DNA from: Desulfomonilaceae bacterium
Lineage (GTDB): Bacteria > Desulfobacterota > Desulfomonilia > Desulfomonilales > Desulfomonilaceae
Assembly (NCBI GenBank): GCA_041662605.1
Contig: JBAZSD010000012.1
Span: forward strand, 54,614 to 118,613
DNA: 64,000 bases
Direction: 5' to 3'
Shown: positions 33,887-42,561 of the stretch, piece by piece
How the letters are laid out: each line of letters begins with the position of its first letter
How positions within the stretch are numbered: the first letter of the stretch is position 1
The notes under the pieces: model-generated
What the model was told of the DNA's origin: nothing
What the model saw: only the letters and a program-made list of their open reading frames with translations
Database searches by the model: none
Program-made: the position numbers and the translations under genes

Positions 33887-35080
33887 TCAGTGTGTGTAAA
33901 TTGTTGGGATTACGCTCATTCCGATTCTTAGAGCCGGAAAGGGATTGGGTGTTTTTGTATCGAAAACTATTTTTACCGGTATACGTTGAACTATTTTCAC
34001 ATAGTTGCCTGTGGCGTTCTCCGGAGGGAAGAGAGAAAAGGCTGCGCCAGTGCCGGACATTATTGAATCAACGGTCCCTTTGAATTTGATTCCCGGGTAA
34101 GTGTCAACCTCAATACTTGCTTGCTGGCCCGGTTTGACACCGTGCAATTGAGTCTCTTTGAAATTTGCCGTAACCCAAATCAAACTAGGGTTCAAAGGAA
34201 CGATTGCCATCAGAGGCTGACCTCTAGACACCATCTGGCCCGGTTCTACCTTCTTTCGTGTGACGAATCCATGTGTTGGAGATTTAATGCTTGTGTAGCC
34301 AAGGTTCAGATCAGCCTGTCGAACCCTTGCTCGGGCCAGTTCAACCCGAGCCTGTTGGGCTTCTACCTGTCTGGCCCTAATCTTAGCCTGGTCCTCACCG
34401 GTATTCGCCAAACGGATATTGGCTCCCAGACGATCCTTATCTGAAATCAAAGCCGCTTTCTGTTTTTTTACTGCGCCAAGGCGGGCTTGAGCCGCGTTTA
34501 CCTGCGCCAAGGTAGTTTGAACACGGGTTTCTACATCATCAAGTGTAGACTGAGATATCGCCTGGCTTTTAATTAATTCATTCATTCGCTTGTAATCAAT
34601 TAGGGCTTTATCATGTTCGGCCGCTGCGCGTAGTAAGTCTTGCGCTGCAGCCTCTTCATCCTTGTTTTTTGTTTCAAGATTCTTGTTGAGGGTGTTTAGT
34701 TCCGACTCGGCCCCCCGTACCTTTTGCTCGGTCTGACTAAGTTCCAAGGGAACCCCGAGTTCCAGGGATGTCAATGTCGATTCGGATTCCGCCAAGTTAG
34801 CTTTGGCTTCCGCGAGAGCTACTTCGTATTCAGTGGGGTCCAGAGACAGCAATGGAGAGCCCTCGAGAACTTCCTGATTGTCATCCACATCAACCGAGAT
34901 GACGTAGCCGGCCACTCTGGGAGTTACGGAAAAAATGTGGCCATCGACAAAAGCGTCATCGGTGGATACCTGGCCAATGGTCATATAATAATATCCACCC
35001 CCAACTGCGATCAGTAGGGTTAGTACCGCCACAATTATATAGATCTTAAGTTTGTTGTTGTTTTTCAGTCCTTCTGGCAA
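33887..35080 (-). CDS. emrA: EmrA-type membrane fusion protein (HlyD family)
   Basis: This periplasmic adaptor links EmrB to an outer-membrane channel. The 397-residue chain has an N-terminal transmembrane anchor (IYIIVAVLTLLIAVGGGYYY), then the barrel-sandwich half-motif TDDAFVDGHIFSVTPRVAGYV, a long coiled-coil hairpin (about 95-210), the return half-motif YTSIKSPTHGFVTRKKVEPGQMV, and the beta-barrel with WVTANFKETQL. The start is TTG at 35080, with no strong ribosome site. It precedes emrB in the usual order. The upstream 240 bases separate it from the divergent Ni/Co transporter operon. Confidence 0.92.
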   Translation of the reverse strand: MPEGLKNNNKLKIYIIVAVLTLLIAVGGGYYYMTIGQVSTDDAFVDGHIFSVTPRVAGYVISVDVDDNQEVLEGSPLLSLDPTEYEVALAEAKANLAESESTLTSLELGVPLELSQTEQKVRGAESELNTLNKNLETKNKDEEAAAQDLLRAAAEHDKALIDYKRMNELIKSQAISQSTLDDVETRVQTTLAQVNAAQARLGAVKKQKAALISDKDRLGANIRLANTGEDQAKIRARQVEAQQARVELARARVRQADLNLGYTSIKSPTHGFVTRKKVEPGQMVSRGQPLMAIVPLNPSLIWVTANFKETQLHGVKPGQQASIEVDTYPGIKFKGTVDSIMSGTGAAFSLFPPENATGNYVKIVQRIPVKIVFDTKTPNPFPALRIGMSVIPTIYTH

Positions 35081-35276
35081 ACTCTAAATACCGTATGAAA
35101 GGCCGCTTTCTGCATTTTTATCCCTAATCGAGTCTAACAGACGAAAACAAGGAGGTCAATCTCGGTAACCCACAGTCGGAATAAAACCTGCTCGGGACGA
35201 CAGGCGGATATCCCATGTAATTATTGCAACACAGGGTCGGGCTCGACAACTTGACTTGTGCCACGAAAGGCCGTAA

Positions 35277-35293
35277 GTTGCAATTAGTGCAAC
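35277..35293. promoter_or_regulatory. Palindromic operator-like site before the Ni/Co transporter operon
   Basis: GTTGCA (35277-35282), 5 spacer bases and TGCAAC (35288-35293) form a perfect 6-5-6 palindrome 31 bases before the cbiM start. A further half-site, ATTGCAAC, occurs at about 35223-35230. The location fits a metal-responsive repressor, but the sequence is not one I can assign to NikR or another known regulator. Confidence 0.45.
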
Positions 35294-35323
35294 CTAGGTC
35301 CACGTTAAGGAATACGGAGAACG

Positions 35324-35926
35324 ATGCATATATCCGAAGGAGTACTCTCCGGCGCCGTTTTGATAGCCGGCGCAGGACTGTCCACTGTAGGCGTGGGTAT
35401 TGGAATCAAGAATCTCGATTACGATCAAATTCCTAAGGTCGGACTCTTGTCAGCAGTTTTCTTTGTAGCCTCCCTAGTCCATATTCCTGTGGGCCCAGCG
35501 TCCGCCCATCTGGTTCTTAGTGGTTTGTGCGGGCTTTTGCTTGGATGGACAGCGTTTCCAGCTATTCTTGTCGGCCTCAGTTTTCAGGCTTTGCTCTTTC
35601 AGTTCGGAGGACTTACCACACTTGGAGCCAATACTTTTAACATAGCCTTTCCAGCGGTTCTCCTGGGAATGACGTTGGGGAAATTAGTAAATAGTGGAAA
35701 TTCCGCCATCAGAATGACGGCCGAATTTCTTTGTGGGGCTGGATCCATATTCTTCTCGGGACTTCTGGTAGCGCTGTCCCTTTTTGCGACAGGTAAGGCT
35801 TTCTTGCCGGCCTCAAAGTTGATTATCCTGGCTCACATACCTATCATGCTGATTGAAGGATTAATTACAGTATTCATAGTAGAGTTTGTCAAAAAGGTTA
35901 GACCGGAAATCTTGAGCCCAGCCTAG
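35324..35926 (+). CDS. cbiM: Cobalt/nickel ECF transporter substrate-binding membrane subunit (CbiM/NikM)
   Basis: This S component binds Ni(II) or Co(II). The N-terminus MHISEG supplies the metal ligands (amino group, His2 and neighbouring groups) characteristic of CbiM/NikM. The protein is 200 residues with six to seven hydrophobic segments. Conserved pieces include VHIPVGPASAHLVLSGLCGLLLG and QALLFQFGGLTTLGANTFNIAFPA. GGAG precedes the ATG by 4 bases. Neither a CbiN/NikN gene nor an NikL gene follows, and the protein lacks a long C-terminal extension that could replace them. Whether Ni or Co is the substrate cannot be told from sequence alone; the palindrome upstream and the absence of a B12 riboswitch lean slightly to Ni. 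Confidence 0.9.
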   Translation: MHISEGVLSGAVLIAGAGLSTVGVGIGIKNLDYDQIPKVGLLSAVFFVASLVHIPVGPASAHLVLSGLCGLLLGWTAFPAILVGLSFQALLFQFGGLTTLGANTFNIAFPAVLLGMTLGKLVNSGNSAIRMTAEFLCGAGSIFFSGLLVALSLFATGKAFLPASKLIILAHIPIMLIEGLITVFIVEFVKKVRPEILSPA

Positions 35927-36009
35927 TGTCTCCCGGATAACTAAATTAATTAGATAGGTCAAACGCTTGGGTTTTGCGTGGGAATAACTATTGGGGCGTT
36001 GAAAATTTT

Positions 36010-36753
36010 ATGAGATTAACTGAATTTTCACATGGGGATTCTTTCATACATCTGATGGATCCGAGATCAAAAATTGTAACCACCGTCATCTTTTCAGTTT
36101 TTGTAGCGGTCAACAATTCTCTCCAGGTATGCGCATTGGCTCTAATCTTCCCTTTAGCCATGCTAGCATTGGGAAGGATAAGCTTTTCAAAGACGCTTAG
36201 ACGTCTTGCGGCAATAAATTCTTTTCTGGTTATATTGTGGTTACTCTTACCATTTTCATACCCAGGAGACCCCCTGTTTACGATAGGCTCCTGGACAGCG
36301 ACCCGACAGGGCGCGTTGATGGCTCTGATGATCACATTGAAATCCAATGCGATAGTAATAACCATGATAGCGCTCTTGGGATCATCATCAATATTTAGTC
36401 TGGCCCATGCTCTGACTCACCTCGGGGTACCGGAAAAGATAGCCCTGCTGTTCTTTTTTTCGTACCGTTATATTCATGTTATTAATACTGAATTTGAAAC
36501 TCTCAGCCGAGCCATGAAAATCAGGTCTTTCAGACCAAACATGAACATTCATACATACAGGAGCTATGCGTATTTAGTAGGGATGTTGCTTGTCAAAAGC
36601 TTTGACAGGTCGAACCGAATAATGGCCGCCATGAAGTGTCGTGGTTTTAAAGGTAAATTTTACATTCTTCATCATTATCAGATGAAACGAATGGATTTTC
36701 TGCTACCTGCGGTAAGTGGGATTTTTGCGGTCCTGATTATGGTGGTTCGATGA
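36010..36753 (+). CDS. cbiQ: ECF transporter T component (CbiQ/NikQ)
   Basis: This membrane scaffold couples the metal-binding subunit to the ATPase. The protein reads SHGDSFIHLMDPRSKIV at the N-terminus, has about five to six membrane helices, and carries two coupling Ala-Arg-Gly-type motifs near the C-terminus: SRAMKIRSF and MAAMKCRGF. These contact the ATPase grooves. I start at ATG 36010 (MRLTEF). The frame extends 12 codons upstream to a TTG at 35974 without a better ribosome site. Its stop overlaps the ATPase start by 4 bases. Confidence 0.9.
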   Translation: MRLTEFSHGDSFIHLMDPRSKIVTTVIFSVFVAVNNSLQVCALALIFPLAMLALGRISFSKTLRRLAAINSFLVILWLLLPFSYPGDPLFTIGSWTATRQGALMALMITLKSNAIVITMIALLGSSSIFSLAHALTHLGVPEKIALLFFFSYRYIHVINTEFETLSRAMKIRSFRPNMNIHTYRSYAYLVGMLLVKSFDRSNRIMAAMKCRGFKGKFYILHHYQMKRMDFLLPAVSGIFAVLIMVVR

Positions 36754-37394
36754 TCAATCTCAGTGATATTTCTTTCCGATATGACACGAAATACGTGCTC
36801 AAAGCGGTGAATCTAACGATAAAAACCGGGGATAGGATTGGGCTGATTGGTGGAAACGGGACAGGGAAAACGACTCTGTGTCACATTATTATGGGGCTGA
36901 TAAAACCTGAATCCGGAGCCGTCGCCATTTTTGGCAAGCGTCGCCAAACAGAGTCTGATTTTGCCGAGATCCGCCCACGCGTCGGCTTTTTGTTTCAGGA
37001 TTCCGATGATCAGCTCTTCTGTCCTACGGTATTGGAAGATGTAGCGTTTGGTCCCCTGAACTTGGGCAAGTCTGCCGAAGAGGCCAAAAAGATAGTCTCA
37101 AAAACGCTTGACGACTTGAATTTAAGCGGCTTCGAAGATCGCATAACTTACAAGCTTTCCGGAGGAGAAAAGAGACTGGTAGCACTTGCGACAGTCCTTG
37201 CAATGAACCCTGAGGTCCTTATTTTGGACGAACCCACGAGCGGTTTGGATGATGATACTACGCAGAGACTCATAGATATTTTAAACAAATCCAGTTTGAC
37301 CTACCTGTTGATATCCCATGACAAGGAATTCACGCGAAAGACAAGTTCTTCAATACTGACCATGAATGGTGGAACAATTCACGGCGAATCCTGA
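36750..37394 (+). CDS. cbiO: ECF transporter ATP-binding subunit (CbiO/NikO)
   Basis: This ABC ATPase powers Ni/Co uptake. The 214-residue protein has a Walker A (GGNGTGKTT), Q-loop FLFQDSDDQLF with the DDQ typical of ECF ATPases, signature LSGGEKRLVALA, Walker B VLILDEPTSGLD and switch His in LLISHD. It is shorter than many CbiO proteins, which carry extra C-terminal residues, but the nucleotide-binding domain is complete. ATGA overlaps the cbiQ stop, so M, Q and O form one operon. Only a single ATPase gene is present, so the ATPase dimer would be a homodimer. Confidence 0.93.
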   Translation: MINLSDISFRYDTKYVLKAVNLTIKTGDRIGLIGGNGTGKTTLCHIIMGLIKPESGAVAIFGKRRQTESDFAEIRPRVGFLFQDSDDQLFCPTVLEDVAFGPLNLGKSAEEAKKIVSKTLDDLNLSGFEDRITYKLSGGEKRLVALATVLAMNPEVLILDEPTSGLDDDTTQRLIDILNKSSLTYLLISHDKEFTRKTSSSILTMNGGTIHGES

Positions 37395-37442
37395 TCTTTG
37401 TCGGGACCTGCGGCAAATAACAATAAGTATAATAGTTAGTTA

Positions 37443-37471
37443 TTGACTAAATATTATGTTAATGGTATGAT
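37443..37471 (+). promoter_or_regulatory. Candidate sigma70 promoter of rlpA
   Basis: TTGACT (37443-37448), a 17-base spacer and TATGAT (37466-37471) stand 50 bases before the rlpA start codon. Each hexamer has five of six consensus matches, one of the better promoters in the window. Confidence 0.6.
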
Positions 37472-37521
37472 TATGGCTGATATAATTACTTTATTAATTT
37501 GTAATAACAGCGAAAACATAA

Positions 37522-38082
37522 ATGCCTTGTCGTGTGATCGCTCTACTCTTTCTTGCCACCTTTTTATGCGGCTGCGCCGCAACGCCTAGTCTTGTCAAAC
37601 TGGATCGATTCAAGGGATACATCATAAAAGGGAAGACCTATCATCCCATGAAAATAGTGAAGGTGGGTTACAAGCAGGACGGTGTCGCTTCATGGTATGG
37701 GCCGGGTTTTCACGGTAGGAAAACGGCGTCCGGAGAAGTATATGACATGAACGAGATGACGGCGGCTCACAGTGAACTACCCCTGAATACACTACTGAAA
37801 GTGACAAATCTCAACAATCGCAGACAAGTCATCGTTCGTGTGAACGATAGGGGACCTTTTGTGGGAGACAGGGTGATCGACATGTCGTTCGCCGCTGCGC
37901 AAGATCTCGGGATGGTGACTCCTGGAACAGTTCCAGTCAAACTTGAAGTGATCGGGACGACCACGCAATTGGCTTCGGTAAAGAAAAAGAGACGCAATGT
38001 TCTCGCATCTCATGCTCCTGCTACTCCAAATCCATATTACGCTTCCAAGAGCCGGGGGTTCCTGGCTCTCCTTCGGAACTGA
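37522..38082 (+). CDS. rlpA: RlpA-like lipoprotein (septal/cell-wall double-psi barrel)
   Basis: RlpA is a lytic transglycosylase acting on peptidoglycan without stem peptides at the septum. A lipoprotein signal ends in the lipobox LCGC (Cys18). The double-psi beta-barrel follows: GVASWYGPGFHGRKTASGEVYDM with the conserved His, LPLNTLLKVTNLNN, then VRVNDRGPFVGDRVIDMSFAAAQ with the catalytic Asp. There is no C-terminal SPOR domain, so targeting to denuded septal glycan would need another factor. The 186-residue length matches SPOR-less members. Confidence 0.92.
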   Translation: MPCRVIALLFLATFLCGCAATPSLVKLDRFKGYIIKGKTYHPMKIVKVGYKQDGVASWYGPGFHGRKTASGEVYDMNEMTAAHSELPLNTLLKVTNLNNRRQVIVRVNDRGPFVGDRVIDMSFAAAQDLGMVTPGTVPVKLEVIGTTTQLASVKKKRRNVLASHAPATPNPYYASKSRGFLALLRN

Positions 38083-38184
38083 TCAACCTAACCGTTACTT
38101 GGGCCAGACTGAAAGGGTTGCAAATAAGGGGCTGCGAGGGTAGACTTACCTTTAAATCAAGTTTCCAAGATTGCAGGATTTAAT

Positions 38185-39513
38185 TTGAGTGTGACCATTG
38201 TCGGAGCTGGTCTTGCTGGCTGCGAAGCTTCCTGGGCGGTAGCGGGGCTGGGTGTTTCTGTTCGTTTGATTGAAATGAAACCAAACCGGTTTTCTCCAGC
38301 TCACACGTCGACGGATTTTGGAGAATTGGTTTGTTCCAATTCACTGCGGTCGGCGTCATTGAAATCCGCCGTAGGGCTACTTAAAGAAGAACTTCGAAGT
38401 TTGGGCTCGCTTATCATGCAAGCGGCCGATCATACGTCTGTTCCCGCGGGTAAGGCTTTAGCTGTCGACAGGGATCATTTTTCAAAATTCATAACCGAAC
38501 AGATAGAAAAATGTCCTCTGATAAATGTTGAACGGAGAGAAGTTGCGGAAGCGCCTCTAGGAGCGACGGACCCGGTTATAATCGCCACCGGTCCCCTGAC
38601 ATCTGATCCTTTGGCTGAAGACATAGCGAACAAACTCGGCGCCTCGAAACTCCACTTTTACGACGCGATCGCTCCAATAGTTTATTCGGACAGTCTCGAT
38701 ATGGAGAAACTGTTCAGGGCCTCGCGTTACGAAGATGGCGAGGGAGATTATCTGAATGCTCCAATGAATCGCGATCTATACGAGAATTTCGTCACTGAGA
38801 TTAACAACGCGACAAAATTGGAGCCTCATCCGTTTGAAAAGATCCCGCATTTTGAAGGATGCCTCCCTATAGAGGAACTGGCGTCAAGGGGAATGGCCAC
38901 ACTCGCGTTTGGTCCAATGAAGCCGGTAGGCCTGGCTGATCCTCGGGATGGACGGAGACCTTACGCCGTAGTCCAACTTAGGGCGGAAAATCGTGAAAGA
39001 ACGCTTTACAATTTGGTCGGATTCCAGACGAAAATGACTCATCTAGAACAAGAGCGGGTCTTCCGGATGATACCGGGTTTGGAAAAGGCGGTATTCGCTC
39101 GTCTAGGGTCGATTCACAGGAATACATATATTGACTCCCCGTCCCTGCTCGATGAGTTTTCTCGCTCCAGGGACTTTCCAAATATCTTCTTTGCCGGCCA
39201 AATCACCGGGGTTGAGGGTTACGTAGAATCAACCGCCTCCGGTCTGGTGGTTGGATCCATGGCCGCCTTGATTTCTAAGGGAGTCCAGCCGTCGATACCA
39301 TCGGCTGAATCGGCAATTGGTGGGTTGCTCAAACACACACGCGAATTACCGAGAAAAAGATATGAGCCGATGAACGTGAACTACGGAATGATTGAACAGG
39401 GAGTCACTCGCCGTGGGAAACCATCGAGGGAGGAAACAGCGGAACGCGCCCTGATGGCCGTGAGAAAGTGGAAAGATGAAATCGATGACGCACTCCGAAA
39501 CGCAGGCTTGTGA
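38185..39513 (+). CDS. trmFO: Folate/FAD-dependent tRNA (uracil-54) methyltransferase TrmFO
   Basis: TrmFO makes ribothymidine at position 54 of tRNA using methylene-tetrahydrofolate and FAD. The chain reads VTIVGAGLAGCEAS (FAD Rossmann), IEMKP, FGELVCSNSLRS with its catalytic Cys, a middle FEGCLPIEELA with a second Cys, PMKPVGLADPRDGRRPYAVVQLR, and FAGQITGVEGYVESTASG. Length (442) is normal. The start is TTG at 38185 with AGGA 6 bases upstream. The end overlaps the start of xseA by 38 bases. Confidence 0.96.
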   Translation: MSVTIVGAGLAGCEASWAVAGLGVSVRLIEMKPNRFSPAHTSTDFGELVCSNSLRSASLKSAVGLLKEELRSLGSLIMQAADHTSVPAGKALAVDRDHFSKFITEQIEKCPLINVERREVAEAPLGATDPVIIATGPLTSDPLAEDIANKLGASKLHFYDAIAPIVYSDSLDMEKLFRASRYEDGEGDYLNAPMNRDLYENFVTEINNATKLEPHPFEKIPHFEGCLPIEELASRGMATLAFGPMKPVGLADPRDGRRPYAVVQLRAENRERTLYNLVGFQTKMTHLEQERVFRMIPGLEKAVFARLGSIHRNTYIDSPSLLDEFSRSRDFPNIFFAGQITGVEGYVESTASGLVVGSMAALISKGVQPSIPSAESAIGGLLKHTRELPRKRYEPMNVNYGMIEQGVTRRGKPSREETAERALMAVRKWKDEIDDALRNAGL

Positions 39514-40915
39514 AATCAATGATTCAGGAGAATTATACCAATTGGAACTGAGTGAACGCAAAATCTTTACTGTAAGCGAACTTACGGAAGAGATCCGCAA
39601 GGTTTTGGAGGGAACCTTTCCAATGGTTTGGGTTAAGGGGGAAATCTCTAACTTCAAACGGGCCCCGTCAGGTCACACTTATTTGACATTGAAGGATGAT
39701 AACTCCCAAATAAGATGCGTGATGTTCAAACATCAGAGTAAGTACCTAAAGTTTCAACTTGAGGATGGCTTAAAGATTCTCGCGTCGGGTAGAGTCAACG
39801 TTTATAGCCCGAGAGGCGAGTACCAGCTAATTTTGGAAACCATGGAGCCCGTAGGTCTGGGCAGCCTGATGCTGGCGCTTGAGCAACTCAAGACCAAGCT
39901 CGCGTCTGAAGGACTCTTTGATAGTTCAAGAAAGAAACCCCTGCCTAGGAGACCAGGCACGGTTGGCGTAGTGACATCAGCTACGGGAGCCGCTGTTCGC
40001 GATATTATTCGAATAATAAAAAGAAGATCGCCGGGAATAAATATTCTGATCAGCCCTACTTCTGTGCAGGGCGACAAGGCCCCCGAAGAAATAGTTTCTT
40101 CCCTGCAGAGGCTAGTTATTTCGGGAAAGCCTGATGTAATAATTATTGGAAGAGGCGGTGGGTCCATAGAGGATCTTTGGGCGTTTAACGATGAAAGTGT
40201 GGTTAGGGCCGTGGCGTCGTGTTCTGTTCCCATAGTTAGCGCAGTAGGTCACGAGACTGATTTCACTCTTTCGGATTTTGCAGCGGACGCTCGCGCTTCG
40301 ACTCCTTCTGCCGCTGCCGAGATAATAGCCCCGGATGATCGTGACGCTTGGGACTCAGTCACCAGCCTGATCGCTCGATTGAAAAATGGAATCCGCGTTT
40401 GTCTGACAAGATCGGCTCAGACCCTGGATGATCTCACCAAAGGGTTCGAGTATCCATTGCGCCGGATCCAGGATGAGCGTTCCAGAATTGAGGATCTTAC
40501 GGAAAGAATTAGAAAAAGCTCCATAAGGATGCTGACTGACGCTAGAAAGGATCTGGTCGCGATGTCAGGGCGCTTGAGGCCCGAGATCCTTATGAGGAAA
40601 ACAGCCACTATTTCAGGAGATTTGGGACGCCTTGTGACCCGACTGGAACGATCAACGAAAATTATCATGGATGATTCTAAAAGCCGCGTGACAAATCTTG
40701 CCGCAAGACTGGACGCTTTAAGCCCTTTTAGAGTTCTAGCCAGAGGGTATACCATCACGTTCAGAACGACTGATGGAACACTGCTTCGAGGAACCGGAGA
40801 CGTTGATCAAGGAGAGGACATCCGGACGGTTGTTTCCGGAGGGTCAATAGTCTCTCGCGTTGTCAGTGTTGATCCGACTCCAATGGATTCCACAACCTTC
40901 AAGAAATTAAATTAA
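39476..40915 (+). CDS. xseA: Exodeoxyribonuclease VII large subunit
   Basis: XseA, with small subunit XseB, degrades single-stranded DNA to short oligonucleotides. The 479-residue protein has an N-terminal OB-fold (FTVSELTEEIRKVLEGTFP, VWVKGEISNF, SGHTYLTLKD), the catalytic region (PRRPGTVGVVTSATGAAVRDI, IIIGRGGGSIEDLWAFNDE, VSAVGHETDFTLSDFAADARASTPSAAAE) and a C-terminal coiled coil. The first ATG at 39476 overlaps trmFO by 38 bases; MTHSET at 39485 is an alternative start. No xseB reading frame lies on either side, so the small subunit must be elsewhere. Confidence 0.95.
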   Translation: MKSMTHSETQACEINDSGELYQLELSERKIFTVSELTEEIRKVLEGTFPMVWVKGEISNFKRAPSGHTYLTLKDDNSQIRCVMFKHQSKYLKFQLEDGLKILASGRVNVYSPRGEYQLILETMEPVGLGSLMLALEQLKTKLASEGLFDSSRKKPLPRRPGTVGVVTSATGAAVRDIIRIIKRRSPGINILISPTSVQGDKAPEEIVSSLQRLVISGKPDVIIIGRGGGSIEDLWAFNDESVVRAVASCSVPIVSAVGHETDFTLSDFAADARASTPSAAAEIIAPDDRDAWDSVTSLIARLKNGIRVCLTRSAQTLDDLTKGFEYPLRRIQDERSRIEDLTERIRKSSIRMLTDARKDLVAMSGRLRPEILMRKTATISGDLGRLVTRLERSTKIIMDDSKSRVTNLAARLDALSPFRVLARGYTITFRTTDGTLLRGTGDVDQGEDIRTVVSGGSIVSRVVSVDPTPMDSTTFKKLN

Positions 40916-40918
40916 GCA

Positions 40919-41725
40919 ATGAACTCAAATATTAACGCAACGGAAATTCTGGAGTTCACCAAAGAACTCGCGTCCGAGGCAGGAAAAATAATCATTTCAT
41001 ATTTTCAGGGCCGATTCGGCATTGAGTCCAAAGATAGCGCCCCGAACGGAATCGACATCGTGACTGACGCAGACAAAGCATCAGAACGTTTTATTCTGAG
41101 TCAGATACGTAAGTCATTCCCCTCTCACGACATAATGACTGAGGAAACCTCCCTGGACAGATCAGGGTCGCGTTTTCTCTGGATTGTGGATCCCTTGGAC
41201 GGCACAGTGAACTTCGCCCATTCATACCCGCAATTTTGCGTTTCCATAGCTCTCATGGAGCAAGAGGCAATTAGGCTGGGTGTTGTGTTTGACCCTGTGA
41301 GACAGGAAATGTTCTGGGCCTCCGATGGCGAAGGCGCTTTTTTAAACGGCTCCGCTATTCGTGTGACACAAAGCGACAATCTTTATAGGTGCATTGTCGG
41401 TACTGGTTTTCCCTATGACAAAGCAAGGTCAATGACCAACAATCTTAGGGAATTTTGCGCCGTAACGCTAAAGACTCAGGGGATTCGACGGTCCGGTTCC
41501 GCTGCCCTGGATCTGGCTTGGGTAACATGCGGAAGACTGGATGGCTTCTGGGAACTCAAACTAAAACCCTGGGATTTTGCCGCGGGAATGTTACTGGTTC
41601 GGGAGGCGGGTGGAACAGTCACGAATAGAAGAGGCCGCAAAATGAAAATTTCGAGCCAAAGCATTGTGGCCACGAATTCGTTTATTCATGATGAGTTGCT
41701 CAATATTCTGTTGTCCGTAGAATAA
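40919..41725 (+). CDS. suhB: Inositol monophosphatase family protein
   Basis: This Mg-dependent phosphatase belongs to the FIG superfamily. Motifs are GIDIVTDADKASE, the metal-binding EE in IMTEET, WIVDPLDGTVNF (motif A), and WDFAAGMLLVREAGG (motif B). At 268 residues it is most like SuhB/inositol-1-phosphatase, though members also act on fructose-1,6-bisphosphate or PAP. It starts 4 bases after xseA, so it is probably in the trmFO-xseA operon. I use suhB as the nearest symbol; the substrate is not proven. Confidence 0.88.
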   Translation: MNSNINATEILEFTKELASEAGKIIISYFQGRFGIESKDSAPNGIDIVTDADKASERFILSQIRKSFPSHDIMTEETSLDRSGSRFLWIVDPLDGTVNFAHSYPQFCVSIALMEQEAIRLGVVFDPVRQEMFWASDGEGAFLNGSAIRVTQSDNLYRCIVGTGFPYDKARSMTNNLREFCAVTLKTQGIRRSGSAALDLAWVTCGRLDGFWELKLKPWDFAAGMLLVREAGGTVTNRRGRKMKISSQSIVATNSFIHDELLNILLSVE

Positions 41726-41814
41726 AAAGCTCAGCCCGAACGTTTCGCATGCAAACATAGCCGGGACAAAAGAAAATGTTTTCTGACGTCTGAGGTCGCA
41801 TCTGTGGAGGATTC

Positions 41815-42561
41815 TTGAACAGTCATCAGGTAAAGGATTTTGCGCGTCAATGCGGGGCCGATGTTGTGGGTATTGCCGATTTAGCGTTGCTGGAGGGCAT
41901 TCAGACTGAACCGGCGGACTTGCTCCACGGATACCGTAGAGCTGTTAGTATTGGAGTGAGATTGGCCGATGGAATTATTGACCCTATTGAAGACAGGCCT
42001 ACGCCCCTTTATCAGCAGCACTATGCGAAGGTCAATATTCTGCTGGATGTTATTGCTCTAAAGGTGAGTCAGTATATCCAGGCCAGAGGTTGCAAAACAC
42101 TTCCAATACCAGCTTCACAGGTCCTTGATAAGGAAAACTGGACTTCCTATATCTCGCACAAGGCCGTAGCCATAGCGGCAGGGGTAGGATGGCAGGGAAA
42201 GAGCCTCCTTGTCGTGAACCCTGATTTTGGACCCAGGATTAGACTTGTGACCATACTCACCGATGCGGCTGTAAAACCAGATCACCCACAAAAAAATCGC
42301 TGTGGTCGTTGTTCTTTTTGCACAGAAGCTTGTCCTGTGGACGCCATCAAGAATGTGAACACAAATTCCCATTATGAAAGTCGCGAACAGGCCCTGTATT
42401 TTGATCGTTGCCTCGCCAGGGTCACGGAAAATTCCGGTCGACCTTTTCTGGAAAGCCCCATTTGTGGTGTTTGCATCCGCGCTTGTCCCTGGGGTAAGAC
42501 GCGCAAGCGAAAAACAAGAGACTACGATGAATCCATTTCAAGAAGGATCAGACTGGATTGA
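41815..42561 (+). CDS. Double 4Fe-4S protein related to epoxyqueuosine reductase
   Basis: This 248-residue protein resembles the QueG/reductive-dehalogenase-like iron-sulfur family. It has a first cluster CGRCSFCTEACPVDAI and second-cluster cysteines in PICGVCIRACPWG. The preceding domain (GADVVGIADLALL, AVSIGVRL, AAGVGWQGKSLLVV) matches QueG's cobalamin-binding domain only loosely, and it is much shorter than QueG (about 350-380). It is likely one of the uncharacterised short relatives common in anaerobes rather than QueG itself. The start is TTG at 41815 with GGAGG 4 bases upstream. Its stop overlaps the start of the Nudix gene. Confidence 0.75.
   Translation: MNSHQVKDFARQCGADVVGIADLALLEGIQTEPADLLHGYRRAVSIGVRLADGIIDPIEDRPTPLYQQHYAKVNILLDVIALKVSQYIQARGCKTLPIPASQVLDKENWTSYISHKAVAIAAGVGWQGKSLLVVNPDFGPRIRLVTILTDAAVKPDHPQKNRCGRCSFCTEACPVDAIKNVNTNSHYESREQALYFDRCLARVTENSGRPFLESPICGVCIRACPWGKTRKRKTRDYDESISRRIRLD

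Noticed and set aside
35081..35323. Cobalamin or Ni/Co riboswitch before cbiM.
   Set aside because: No B12-box or the conserved Ni/Co riboswitch core could be recognised; only a palindrome was convincing.
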